DNA of 64,000 nt, from NCBI RefSeq assembly GCF_001685355.1, contig NZ_CP016438.1:3100001-3164000 (forward strand), in the 5' to 3' direction. This document shows, one piece after another, positions 41,475 to 49,324 of this stretch; within the stretch, counting starts at the first letter, position 1; each line of letters starts with the position of its first letter. Made by a program: the position numbers and the translations under genes. Below the pieces are notes generated by a model. It made no database searches and was not told the DNA's origin. It was given only the letters and a program-made list of their open reading frames with translations. The stretch comes from Streptomyces lincolnensis. GTDB lineage: Bacteria; Actinomycetota; Actinomycetes; Streptomycetales; Streptomycetaceae.

Positions 41475-43041
41475 GGATCTCCTTGAAGGCCTCGGAGAGC
41501 GAGGACCGGCCGGCGTCGACCATGCGTCCGCCGGTCACGTCGGCCGCCTTGCGCAGGGCGGCCGCGTCGGCCTCGCCGAAGTGGACGGGGAAGGTGGGTA
41601 CTTCGCGCACCTCGGGGCCGAGCGCCCGGTACCGGCGCAGGAACTCCTCATAGCCGATGCCCGCGTTGTTCTCGCCGTCCGTCATCAGGACGACGGAGAC
41701 GGGGCGTCGCGGCTCCTCGCGGACCGCGTCGGCGGCGAGGCGGTAGCCGTGGGCGAGGGCCGACCAGACGGCGGTGGCGTCGCCGAAGCCGCCGTCGGCC
41801 ACGGTGTCGCCGAGCGTACGGAGGTCCCGGTCGTCCCGGACGGTCACCGTGCGCTCCTCCAGCACCCGCCCGCCGAACCGTACGACCGTCAGCCGCTCCC
41901 CCCGGTAGAAGCGGGCGAACTTGCCGGTGGAGGTCGGGTCGGCCCCGCTGAGGTCGGCGAACGCGGCACGCAGGGCGGCGATCCGCGGGCCGCGCATCGA
42001 GCCGGAGAAGTCCAGCAGGAAGACCACCTGGTCGGTGGTGCGCCGGGCCGGATCGCCGTAGTCGGCGACCAGGCGTTCCACGATGGACAGCCGGTCGGGG
42101 AAGGACAGCGCGTTGCCGACCGCGGCCCGCAGCGGCGGCGCGGGGGTGACGTCCTGGTTCACCGGGCGGCGCCAGGTGAGCCGCGTCAGCTCCCGCTGTG
42201 TGTCGGTCCGCAGCAGCCAGTCCACGACCTTCCGGTACGCCGGCCGCTGCCGGGTGTCGAGCAGGAGCAACGGGAAGTCGGACAGCACCATGCCGTCCTC
42301 GGGATGGACGATCTCCAGGGGCGCGCGCAGCCTGTCCGTGGCGTTCAGCGACAGCAGTTCGGACTCGTGGGCGATCAGCGCGTCGGCCCGGCCCGGCTGT
42401 CGTACGTAGGTGTCGATCAGGTCGCGGGAGCCGGCCGCGGTGAGGGTCTGGCCGGAGCGGAAGCCGCGCAACCGGTCGCAGGAGACGTCCTGTTCGCGCA
42501 GCGCGCTGCCGGTGCCGGCGGCCGCGGTGGCGACACCGACCAGCGCCGCCCGTCCGGTGTCGCTGGCGCGCGGGTCGGCCATCCCGAACCGTACGGTGCC
42601 GTCGGCGGCCGCGTCCGCGATGTCCGCCCACGACAGGCGTCCGCCGGGGACCCTGTCCCGCAGGGTGTCCGCGGTCTCGGGGGTGAGGCCGACGACCACC
42701 GGCGAGCGCATGATCGCGGTCGACTCGGGCCGGGCCGCCCCGCCGCCGGAGTCCCGCAGCCGCAGCAGATAGGAGCGGTCGGAGGCGGGCCAGGCGAGGT
42801 CGTAGGCCGGGTTCCGGGCGCCCGCCAGGTCGGCGGTCGCCTTGTAGTCCATCTCCAGCCGGACCCCGGTGTCCTCCTCCAGCCGGCCCAACAGTGGTTG
42901 TACGTCGGCGAGTTCAGGGCTGGCCAGGACTCTCAGGGTGACGTCGTCCCCGTCCCGTGTGCAGGCGGAGAGCAGCGGGGCGAGCAGGCCCAGGGCGAGA
43001 CAGGCGGTGAGGGTGCGCGCGTAGGGGCGCGTGGGGCTCAC
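41461..43041 (-). CDS. Binding-protein-like lipoprotein with a VWA domain
   Basis: 526 residues from GTG 43041 (GTGA overlap with the upstream gene). A signal peptide with lipobox LLSAC (Cys about residue 23) is followed by a substrate-binding-protein-like half (LRVLASPELADVQPLLGRLE, LAWPASDRSYLLRLRDSGGG, RSPVVVGLTPETADTLRDRV, DSTAIM-like turns). From about residue 335 there is a von Willebrand A domain with a complete MIDAS: FLLDFSGSMRG (DxSxS), DGGFGDATAVWSALAHGYRL (Thr) and VVLMTDGENNAGIGYEE (Asp). It is probably metal-dependent in ligand binding at the outer membrane face. Its function is uncharacterised. Confidence 0.8.
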   Translation of the reverse strand: MSPTRPYARTLTACLALGLLAPLLSACTRDGDDVTLRVLASPELADVQPLLGRLEEDTGVRLEMDYKATADLAGARNPAYDLAWPASDRSYLLRLRDSGGGAARPESTAIMRSPVVVGLTPETADTLRDRVPGGRLSWADIADAAADGTVRFGMADPRASDTGRAALVGVATAAAGTGSALREQDVSCDRLRGFRSGQTLTAAGSRDLIDTYVRQPGRADALIAHESELLSLNATDRLRAPLEIVHPEDGMVLSDFPLLLLDTRQRPAYRKVVDWLLRTDTQRELTRLTWRRPVNQDVTPAPPLRAAVGNALSFPDRLSIVERLVADYGDPARRTTDQVVFLLDFSGSMRGPRIAALRAAFADLSGADPTSTGKFARFYRGERLTVVRFGGRVLEERTVTVRDDRDLRTLGDTVADGGFGDATAVWSALAHGYRLAADAVREEPRRPVSVVLMTDGENNAGIGYEEFLRRYRALGPEVREVPTFPVHFGEADAAALRKAADVTGGRMVDAGRSSLSEAFKEIRGCR

Positions 43042-44357
43042 GGGGTGTCTCCGACGGGCGGCGGGCAGTCGCCCACGTAGTCGATGATCTTCTCCAGGAT
43101 GTCCAGGCCGGGCTCGTACACCTTGGTGCGGTCGCGGTTGGGGGTCGGGACCTGTATGCCGTTCTCGTCCAGGTGGGCGTTGAGCTGCTCGCTGGTGCCG
43201 TCCTCGCCGGAGAAGCGGACGCGGAAGCCCAACTCGATGGCACGGCGGCGCAGTTCGGGGTCGGTCGCGATCAGGCCGACCAGCTTGTCGCCCTTGCCGC
43301 TGAGGGAGATGAGCTGCGGCTCGGTGAGGGCGTAGGGGGTGGGATAGAGCAGCACCCGGCTGGAGTCCTGGCGGTGGTGTCTGCGCTCGTAGTCGATCTG
43401 GTGGGCCAGGTACTGGTGCTCGTAGATCAGGGAGATGGGCGCGATGCTCTCGCCGAGGGCCGAGAGGTAGCTGTCGGCCTGCTCGTCGGCCCACATGCCC
43501 TGGAGGTCGATGAGGGGTTTGATTCGCGCGGCCACGTCCAGGGCCTCCCGGGAGGCCTTGTCCTGGTCCGGTTCGCCCGCGCCGGGTGTGCTGTCGTCGT
43601 TCTTCACGAAGGCGAGGATGCTCAGGTAGGTGCCCGCGGCGTTGGACTCGCAGACGCTGGACGTGCGCACGAGGACCCGTCCGCTGTTGCTGTTCCCGCC
43701 CTTGTCGAAGCCGATGCCGTTCCAGGTGTCGGCCCGCTCGACCGTGCCGTCCCTGTCCTGGTCGCCGATGTCCCGCTTGCCGTCCCGGCCGTCGAGCAGG
43801 CCCGTGAAATTCTCCATGTCGAGGTCGTAGTAGAGCGTCCGGCCGCCGCCGCGGGCCGGTTGCGGGGTGGCGACACCCGCCCGTACCAGCGTCTCGGCGT
43901 AGTCCCGGAACGTGCCGAGGACCAGCGGCGAGACAAAGGGCCGTACCGAACGCACGGAGTGGTCCTGCCGGTTGAGGATCAGCTTGGCCGCGGGCTGCCC
44001 GGACGGGAAGACGACGTCCATGCCCTTCAGGGACTGCGTGGCGATGCCCCGGGAGCCGAGCCGGTGGATGTCCACGCGGATGCCGTGCTTCAGGAGCAGC
44101 CGGCGCACCTCGGGGTCCCTGAAGTAGTCGGACTTGGAGGCCATGCGGGCCTCGATCGTGGTGATCGTCTCGAAGGGGCGCAGGGTGTTGCCCGAGACCA
44201 GCAGGGAGATCAGCCCGGCGAGGGCCAGCGGAAGCGCGACGGCCACATGCCGGGGTAAGCGGCGCCGCTCCCGGCGGCGGGTGGTGAGTCGGGGTTCCGC
44301 GAGGGGACGCGGGGTGTCGGGGGCGGACGGGGCGTGCGATCTGTCTGTGTCGGACAC
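43038..44357 (-). CDS. Membrane-anchored binding-protein-like protein, first gene of the VWA operon
   Basis: 439 residues from GTG 44357, which has AGGAGAG at the right distance; ATG 44399 is a weaker alternative. A cytoplasmic Pro/Arg-rich lead and one helix (HVAVALPLALAGLISLLVSG) anchor an extracytoplasmic domain: RVDIHRLGSRGIATQSLKGM, DVVFPSGQPAAKLILNRQDH, FVSPLVLGTFRDYAETLVRA, YYDLDMENFTGLLDGRDGKR and a Glu/Asp-rich loop GDQDRDGTVERADTWNG (calcium-like). It resembles a tethered solute-binding protein. It is coupled to the VWA lipoprotein gene, so the two probably act together. Confidence 0.6.
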   Translation of the reverse strand: MSDTDRSHAPSAPDTPRPLAEPRLTTRRRERRRLPRHVAVALPLALAGLISLLVSGNTLRPFETITTIEARMASKSDYFRDPEVRRLLLKHGIRVDIHRLGSRGIATQSLKGMDVVFPSGQPAAKLILNRQDHSVRSVRPFVSPLVLGTFRDYAETLVRAGVATPQPARGGGRTLYYDLDMENFTGLLDGRDGKRDIGDQDRDGTVERADTWNGIGFDKGGNSNSGRVLVRTSSVCESNAAGTYLSILAFVKNDDSTPGAGEPDQDKASREALDVAARIKPLIDLQGMWADEQADSYLSALGESIAPISLIYEHQYLAHQIDYERRHHRQDSSRVLLYPTPYALTEPQLISLSGKGDKLVGLIATDPELRRRAIELGFRVRFSGEDGTSEQLNAHLDENGIQVPTPNRDRTKVYEPGLDILEKIIDYVGDCPPPVGDTP

Positions 44358-44494
44358 CGGCTCTCCTGCCTCTCCAGGGGCAGGAGCATGGGTGACCATG
44401 CCGAACGTCCCGCGTCATCACGATGTACCCCGACGGAAGGGAAGGAGAACCACGGTTGGCGTTTCAAACAGGGATTCGGGGCCATCCGATAGGC

Positions 44495-44785
44495 ATGTCT
44501 CGATATCGCAGCGGTTCCAATTCCGCGGGCACGGTCATCGCCATCGTCGCGGACATCATGGCCGTCATCCTCGGCCTGTGGATCCTGATGTACCTCCTGG
44601 ACGCGAACCGGGGCAACGACCTGGTCCAGTTCGTCCACGACGCGGCCAACTGGCTGGCCGGCTGGTCCCGCGACCTGTTCACCTTCGACGAGGCCTGGGC
44701 CCGAGTGGTCGCCGGCTACGGCCTGGCAGCGGTGGTCTACCTGTTCATCGGCCACGCGATAGCCAACAGGGTCCACCGCCACTAG
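44495..44785 (+). CDS. Small membrane protein
   Basis: 96 residues from ATG 44495: a hydrophobic helix GTVIAIVADIMAVILGLWIL, an amphipathic middle DLVQFVHDAANWLAGWSRDL and a second helix VAGYGLAAVVYLFIGHAIAN. A TTG at 44455 with AAGGAGAA upstream could add about 13 residues. The 'Q FV..aA..LAgWS.DlFt' core occurs in many Streptomyces small membrane proteins. The function is unknown; it is divergent from the VWA operon. Confidence 0.65.
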   Translation: MSRYRSGSNSAGTVIAIVADIMAVILGLWILMYLLDANRGNDLVQFVHDAANWLAGWSRDLFTFDEAWARVVAGYGLAAVVYLFIGHAIANRVHRH

Positions 44786-44794
44786 GGGCGGCCT

Positions 44795-45865
44795 TCAGGC
44801 GCAACAATCCGGGTCGAGCCCCAAAGGCAACCGTTCCCCACCGAACACCGCACACGTGGCCTCGTGTCCACCCAGCGCCGCCACCGCCAGCAGCAACGAA
44901 CCCACCGTCCACGTCGTCAGCTCGCGCGGCCAGATCGCGTCGTCCTCGAAGACATAGCCGGTCCAGTACAGCCCGGACTCGTCGTCCCGCAGATGCCGGA
45001 TCGACTTCAGGATCTCCAGCGCACGGTCGGACTCGCCCATCACCCAGAGCGTCAGGGCGAGTTCGGCCGACTCACCCCCCGTCACCCAGGGGTTGGGCAC
45101 GACACACCGCACCCCGTACTCCGGCACGACGAACCGCTCCCAGCCGTCCTCCACCCGGGACTTGGCCTCGGCGTCGGTCAGGGCGCCGCCCAGCACGGGG
45201 TAGTACCAGTCCATCGAATAGCGGTCCTTGTCGAGGAACCGCTCCGGATGCCGGCGGATGGCGTGCCGCACCGCCCCCACCGCCAACTCCCAGTCCGGCT
45301 GCGCCTCTTCGCGCTGCTCGGCGATCGCGAGCGCGCACCGCAGCGCGTGGTGGATCGAGGAGGACCCGGTCAGCAGCGCGTCCGTGGTGAACGTGCCGTC
45401 GTCCTCGCCCTTCCAGCCGATCTCCCCGCCGGGCTGCTGGAGCCGCAGCACGTACTCGACGGCCGCGTAAACGGTCGGCCACATGCCGTCGAGGAAGGTG
45501 TCGTCGCCGGTGGAGAGGTAGTGGTGCCAGACGCCCACCGCGATGTAGGCGACGAAGTTCGTCTCCCGGCCGCGGTCGGTGACCTGGGCGAAGTCCCCGT
45601 CCTGGTAGGCCGCGTACCAGGAACCGTCCGCGTTCTGGTGGCGCGCGAGCCACTCGTACGCCCGCTCGGCGGCCTCGTGCTCGCCGGCCGCGTCCAGAGC
45701 CATCGCGGCCTCGGTGTGGTCCCACGGGTCGAGGTGGTGACCGCGGAACCACGGGATCGCCCCGTCCTCGCGCTGCACGGCGAGGAGACCGGCGACGGTC
45801 GCGGCGGCCTGCTCGGCGGTGAGGACCCCGGGCAGGACGAGGTGTTCTGTCCGGGACGCCGTCAC
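44795..45865 (-). CDS. Alpha-toroid protein (prenyltransferase/squalene-oxidase-like repeats)
   Basis: 356 residues from GTG 45865, overlapping the methyltransferase stop (GTGA). Repeats of the alpha/alpha toroid type are visible: GLLAVQREDGAIPWFRGHHL, YEWLARHQNADGSWYAAYQD, YVLRLQQPGGEIGWKGEDDG and LEILKSIRHLRDDESGLYWT. It lacks the DxDD cyclase motif, and the acid-Trp (D...W) repeats are not of the QW type. It is probably a binding or scaffold protein, or a glucan/lipid modifying enzyme, acting with the glycosyltransferase and methyltransferase of the operon. Enzyme activity cannot be assigned. Confidence 0.7.
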   Translation of the reverse strand: MTASRTEHLVLPGVLTAEQAAATVAGLLAVQREDGAIPWFRGHHLDPWDHTEAAMALDAAGEHEAAERAYEWLARHQNADGSWYAAYQDGDFAQVTDRGRETNFVAYIAVGVWHHYLSTGDDTFLDGMWPTVYAAVEYVLRLQQPGGEIGWKGEDDGTFTTDALLTGSSSIHHALRCALAIAEQREEAQPDWELAVGAVRHAIRRHPERFLDKDRYSMDWYYPVLGGALTDAEAKSRVEDGWERFVVPEYGVRCVVPNPWVTGGESAELALTLWVMGESDRALEILKSIRHLRDDESGLYWTGYVFEDDAIWPRELTTWTVGSLLLAVAALGGHEATCAVFGGERLPLGLDPDCCA

Positions 45866-46596
45866 CGGGCGTCCACGGCGGGCAGGTGCGGCTTGGTCGC
45901 GTAGGCCACGAAGCTCTTGCCGATCAGCGGGTTGAGCGCCTGCTCGGCGACCCGGGTGGCCAGCGGTTTCTTCATGATGTCCCAGACCAGCAGCTTGTGG
46001 TACGCCCGTACCGGCAGCGCCTTGTCGTTGTCGACGCCGAACGCGCACTTCAGCCACCAGTACGGCGAGTGCAGCGCGTGGGCGTGGTGGGTGCCGTAGG
46101 GCTTGAGCCCGGCCTCGCGGATCTTGTCGAGCAGTTCGTCCGCCCTGTAGATGCGGATGTGGCCGCCCTCGACCTCGTGGTAGGCGTCGGACAGTGTCCA
46201 GCAGACCTTCTCGGGTCCGTAGCGCGGGACGGTGATGGCGATCCGGCCGCCGGGCCTGAGCACGCGGACCATCTCGGCGAGTACGCCCTTGTCGTCCGGG
46301 ATGTGCTCCATCACCTCGGAGATGATGACGACGTCGAAGGACTCGTCGGGAAAGGGCAGGGCGAGCGCGTCGCCCTCCATCGCCGTGGCACTCGCGCCCT
46401 CGGGTGCCTCGCCCGCCTCCTTCATCGCCGCGAACCACTTGGCGACCTCGCGGATCTCCTCGCCGTTCTGGTCCAGCGCCACGACCTGGGCGCCGCGCCG
46501 GTAGCACTCGAACGCGTGCCGTCCGGCACCGCAGCCGAGGTCCAGGACACGGTCGCCCGGGGCGAGCGGGAACCGGGAGAAGTCGACGGTCAGCAC
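45862..46596 (-). CDS. Class I SAM-dependent methyltransferase of the GT4 operon
   Basis: 244 residues from GTG 46596. Motif I is RVLDLGCGAGRHAFECYRRG (about residues 17-36); further motifs are AQVVALDQNG, DALALPFPDESFDVVIISEV and VLRPGGRIAITVPRYGPEK. It belongs to the ubiE/arsenite-type Methyltransf_11 group. It overlaps the glycosyltransferase by 7 bases and the toroid gene by 4. A glycosyltransferase and methyltransferase together suggest making or modifying a cell-surface or storage glycan or glycolipid. Confidence 0.85.
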   Translation of the reverse strand: MLTVDFSRFPLAPGDRVLDLGCGAGRHAFECYRRGAQVVALDQNGEEIREVAKWFAAMKEAGEAPEGASATAMEGDALALPFPDESFDVVIISEVMEHIPDDKGVLAEMVRVLRPGGRIAITVPRYGPEKVCWTLSDAYHEVEGGHIRIYRADELLDKIREAGLKPYGTHHAHALHSPYWWLKCAFGVDNDKALPVRAYHKLLVWDIMKKPLATRVAEQALNPLIGKSFVAYATKPHLPAVDAR

Positions 46597-48023
46597 GTGG
46601 CCCTGCTTTCGGGGTGGGAATCGACGTCGGTCAGGGGCGCGGCGACGGCCGCGGGGCGGGCGTCCGGTACGCCGCTCGCGGTGGCTGCCGCGGGCCGGGC
46701 GGCAGGCGTGGCCGCGGAGCGGGCGATGGCCTCGCGGTATCGGGCCACCGTGCCCTCGGCGGCCCGGGCCCAGGTGAAGCGGTCCAGTACGCGCTCACGG
46801 CCGGCGCGGCCCAGGCGGGCACGGAGCTCCGGGTCGCCCAGCAGGCGGCTCAGGGCGGCGGCCAGGGCCCCCGGGTCCGCCGGGGGCACCGCCAGACAGG
46901 TCTCGCCGTCCCGGCCGGCCACCTCCGGGATCGCGCCGCCCGTCGTCGCGACGAGCGGGGTGCCGGTGGCCATGGCCTCCGCGGCCGGCAGGGAGAAGCC
47001 CTCGTAGAGCGACGGTACGCAGGACACCTCGGCCGAGCGGACCAGGTCGACCAGTTCGGCGTCCGATATGCCCTTGACGAACTCGACGGCGCCTTCGAGG
47101 CCGTAGCGCTCGATCGCGGCGGCGACGGGGCCCTCCTCGGGCCTCTTGCCGACGACGACGAGGTGGGCGTGGGGCCGCTCGGTGCGGACCTTGGCCAGCG
47201 CCTCGACCAGGAAGACCAGGCCCTTGAGCGGGACGTCCGCGCTGGACGTCGTGACGATCCGGCCCGGGACCACCGGCACCGAGGGGTCCGGGGAGAAGAG
47301 GTCGGTGTCGGCGCCGATGTGGACCACGTGGATACGGTCCTCGCGGACGCCCAGGTCCTCGATGATCTCCGTACGGGAGGTGCCGGAGACGGTGAGCACC
47401 AGGGGCAGGCGGCGGGCCACCCGCTTCTGCATCCGGGTGAAGGCGTACCAGCGGCGCACCGAGTACCGGCGCCACCGGCCGTCCGCCGCGGCCAGCTCCA
47501 GCCGCCGGTCCACGGTGATGGGGTGGTGGACGGTGGTGACCAGCGGGGCGCCGACGTCGCCCAACAGGCCGTAGCCGAGGGTCTGGTTGTCGTGCACGAC
47601 GTCGAACTCGCCGCGGCGGGCGCGCAGATGGCGGCGGGCGCGCAGGGAGAAGGTGAGCGGTTCGGGGAAGCCGCCGGTCCACATCGTCGCCACTTCGAGC
47701 GCGTCGATCCAGTCGCGGTACTCGCCGCGTCCCGGGGTGCGGAAGGGGTCGGGCTGGCGGTAGAGATCGAGGCTCGGCAGCTCGGTGAGGCCGAGGCGGT
47801 GGGCGTACTCCGCGCCCGCGTCAAGGACGGGGTAGGGCTGGGAACCGATGACCTCGACCCGGTGGCCGAGGCGGGCCAGCTCGCGCGAGAGGTGCCGTAC
47901 GTAGACCCCCTGGCCCCCGCAGAACGGGTTCCCCTTATAGGTGAGGAGTGCGATGTGGAGCGGTCGCTCGCCGTCGGCGGCCAGGTCCTGAGGAGACCCC
48001 GCCTGACTGGCCTCAGCGGTCAC
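46590..48023 (-). CDS. Glycosyltransferase family 4 (GT-B)
   Basis: 477 residues. The N-terminal GT-B half reads IALLTYKGNPFCGGQGVYVR, LSRELARLGHRVEVIGSQPY and DVVHDNQTLGYGLLGDVGAP. The C-terminal half has SADVPLKGLVFLVEALAKVR and the EX7E donor-binding motif EGFSLPAAEAMATG (about residue 345). The long Ala/Pro-rich C-terminal tail is not conserved in GT4. It is a retaining sugar transferase using a nucleotide sugar; the acceptor is unknown. The start region is divergent from the KstR-like gene and shares the 14-bp motif at 48078. Confidence 0.9.
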   Translation of the reverse strand: MTAEASQAGSPQDLAADGERPLHIALLTYKGNPFCGGQGVYVRHLSRELARLGHRVEVIGSQPYPVLDAGAEYAHRLGLTELPSLDLYRQPDPFRTPGRGEYRDWIDALEVATMWTGGFPEPLTFSLRARRHLRARRGEFDVVHDNQTLGYGLLGDVGAPLVTTVHHPITVDRRLELAAADGRWRRYSVRRWYAFTRMQKRVARRLPLVLTVSGTSRTEIIEDLGVREDRIHVVHIGADTDLFSPDPSVPVVPGRIVTTSSADVPLKGLVFLVEALAKVRTERPHAHLVVVGKRPEEGPVAAAIERYGLEGAVEFVKGISDAELVDLVRSAEVSCVPSLYEGFSLPAAEAMATGTPLVATTGGAIPEVAGRDGETCLAVPPADPGALAAALSRLLGDPELRARLGRAGRERVLDRFTWARAAEGTVARYREAIARSAATPAARPAAATASGVPDARPAAVAAPLTDVDSHPESRATC

Positions 48024-48077
48024 TCTGGGCCCCCTTCTGCCTGCACTGTCCCGCGAGACTACGACGGGACGCTAATC

Positions 48078-48091
48078 TAGAACAAGTTTCA
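48078..48091. promoter_or_regulatory. KstR-type operator in the regulator/GT4 divergon
   Basis: TAGAACAAGTTTCA at 48078-48091 is an exact TnnAACnnGTTnnA match. It sits 55 bases before the glycosyltransferase start and 142 bases before the KstR-like start at 48233. The location suits autoregulation of the TetR gene and control of the three-gene GT4 operon. Confidence 0.7.
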
Positions 48092-48232
48092 GACTTGATC
48101 GTTAAGTCGGCTCTGAATCTACCGGCAGGTAAGGACGCTGCGAGCAGTGGATCAGGTGATTCACGCCACGACCGGGCACCCTGTTCTGCTGAGCGATCGC
48201 ACGCCCTCACCGACTGTCAGGGAACGGGACCC

Positions 48233-48856
48233 ATGCCTGCGGAAGTCAGCACCCAGCGACCTGTCTCACCGCCCCTCACCGAGCGGCAGGAGGCCCGGCG
48301 TCGCCGCATCCTGCACGCGAGCGCGCAGTTGGCGAGCCGGGGCGGTTTCGACGCCGTCCAGATGCGCGAGGTCGCCGAGTCCTCGCAGGTGGCGCTCGGC
48401 ACGCTCTACCGCTACTTCCCGTCCAAGATCCATCTGCTGGTCGCCACGATGCAGGACCAGTTGGAGCACATGCACGGCACCCTGCGGAAGAAGCCGCCGG
48501 CCGGCGAGACGGCGGCGGAGCGGGTGGCGGAGACGCTGATGCGGGCCTTCCGGGCGCTCCAGCGCGAGCCGCACCTGGCGGACGCGATGGTCCGCGCCCT
48601 CACCTTCGCCGACCGCAGCGTCTCCCCCGAGGTCGACCAGGTCTCCCGGCAGACCACGCTGATCATCCTGGACGCGATGGAGTTGGAGAACCCGACGCCG
48701 GAGCAGCTCTCCGCGGTCCGGGTCATCGAGCACACCTGGCACTCGGCGCTGATCACCTGGCTCTCGGGCCGCGCCTCGATCGCCCAGGTGAAGATCGACA
48801 TCGAGACGGTGTGCCGGCTCATCGACCTGACGGACCCGGAGGGCAACAGGGGATGA
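48233..48856 (+). CDS. TetR family regulator, KstR-like
   Basis: 207 residues from ATG 48233. The N-terminal TetR helix-turn-helix reads RRRRILHASAQLASRGGFDA, VQMREVAESSQVALGTLYRY and FPSKIHLLVATM. The C-terminal core has AFRALQREPHLADAMVRALT, FADRSVSPEVDQVS and IEHTWHSALITWLSGRASIA, the arrangement of KstR, which represses steroid and lipid catabolism genes in mycobacteria and is released by CoA thioesters. The TnnAACnnGTTnnA sites in this window support the assignment; the ligand here is unknown. It is divergent from the GT4 operon. Confidence 0.78.
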   Translation: MPAEVSTQRPVSPPLTERQEARRRRILHASAQLASRGGFDAVQMREVAESSQVALGTLYRYFPSKIHLLVATMQDQLEHMHGTLRKKPPAGETAAERVAETLMRAFRALQREPHLADAMVRALTFADRSVSPEVDQVSRQTTLIILDAMELENPTPEQLSAVRVIEHTWHSALITWLSGRASIAQVKIDIETVCRLIDLTDPEGNRG

Positions 48857-48903
48857 GCGGCGAGGAGTTGACCGCAGGACGACCGCGGGACGACCGCGAA
48901 AGA

Positions 48904-49029
48904 CCTACGAGACGGGTTTCCTCGGTCCGACCGTCGACGTCGGCCCCGGCGGATCCCGCGGCATTCACGTCGCCGTAGGGTCTCGCGGAAGTCGGCTACT
49001 CCGGTCGAAACCTTCACTCGTCTCGTAGG
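48904..49029. repeat. Imperfect inverted repeat between KstR-like and ferredoxin genes
   Basis: CCTACGAGACG (48904-48914) is perfectly repeated inverted as CGTCTCGTAGG (49019-49029), 104 bases apart; inside, GGTTTC...CGACCG and its inverse CGGTCGAAACC extend the match with a shift. The region separates two convergent genes. It may be a remnant mobile sequence or a long hairpin that ends both transcripts. Confidence 0.4.
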
Positions 49030-49084
49030 CCACTTCCAGGATAGAACTCCCGTATGGGGATGCAACCCCCCAAAGGGAACTTTT

Positions 49085-49318
49085 TTATTCCTCCGGCGGG
49101 AACACCGGCTCCCCGCTGCCCAGCAGCGTGATCATGATGGCCTCCACCGGGCAGGCCTCCGCCGCGGCCAGCACCTTCTCGTTGGCGTCGGTCTCCGCCT
49201 CGACGGGGTGGGACTGGCGTCCCGCGTCGAGGCGGAAGCCGTCCGGGGCGTGGTGGACGCAGCTCGCGGAGCCGATGCACAGGGAGCGGTCGACCTCGAT
49301 CTGCCAGCGGTCGCCCAT
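49085..49318 (-). CDS. Small ferredoxin ([3Fe-4S] type)
   Basis: 77 residues with the single-cluster ferredoxin pattern: VDRSLCIGSASCVHHAPDGF (CxxxxxC, the missing middle Cys typical of [3Fe-4S]), then AAEACPVEAIMI supplying the last ligand. Such ferredoxins pass electrons to cytochrome P450s. It follows the aldehyde dehydrogenase gene by 6 bases. No P450 is encoded in this window, so the partner enzyme is elsewhere. Confidence 0.88.
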   Translation of the reverse strand: MGDRWQIEVDRSLCIGSASCVHHAPDGFRLDAGRQSHPVEAETDANEKVLAAAEACPVEAIMITLLGSGEPVFPPEE

Positions 49319-49324
49319 GCCCGT

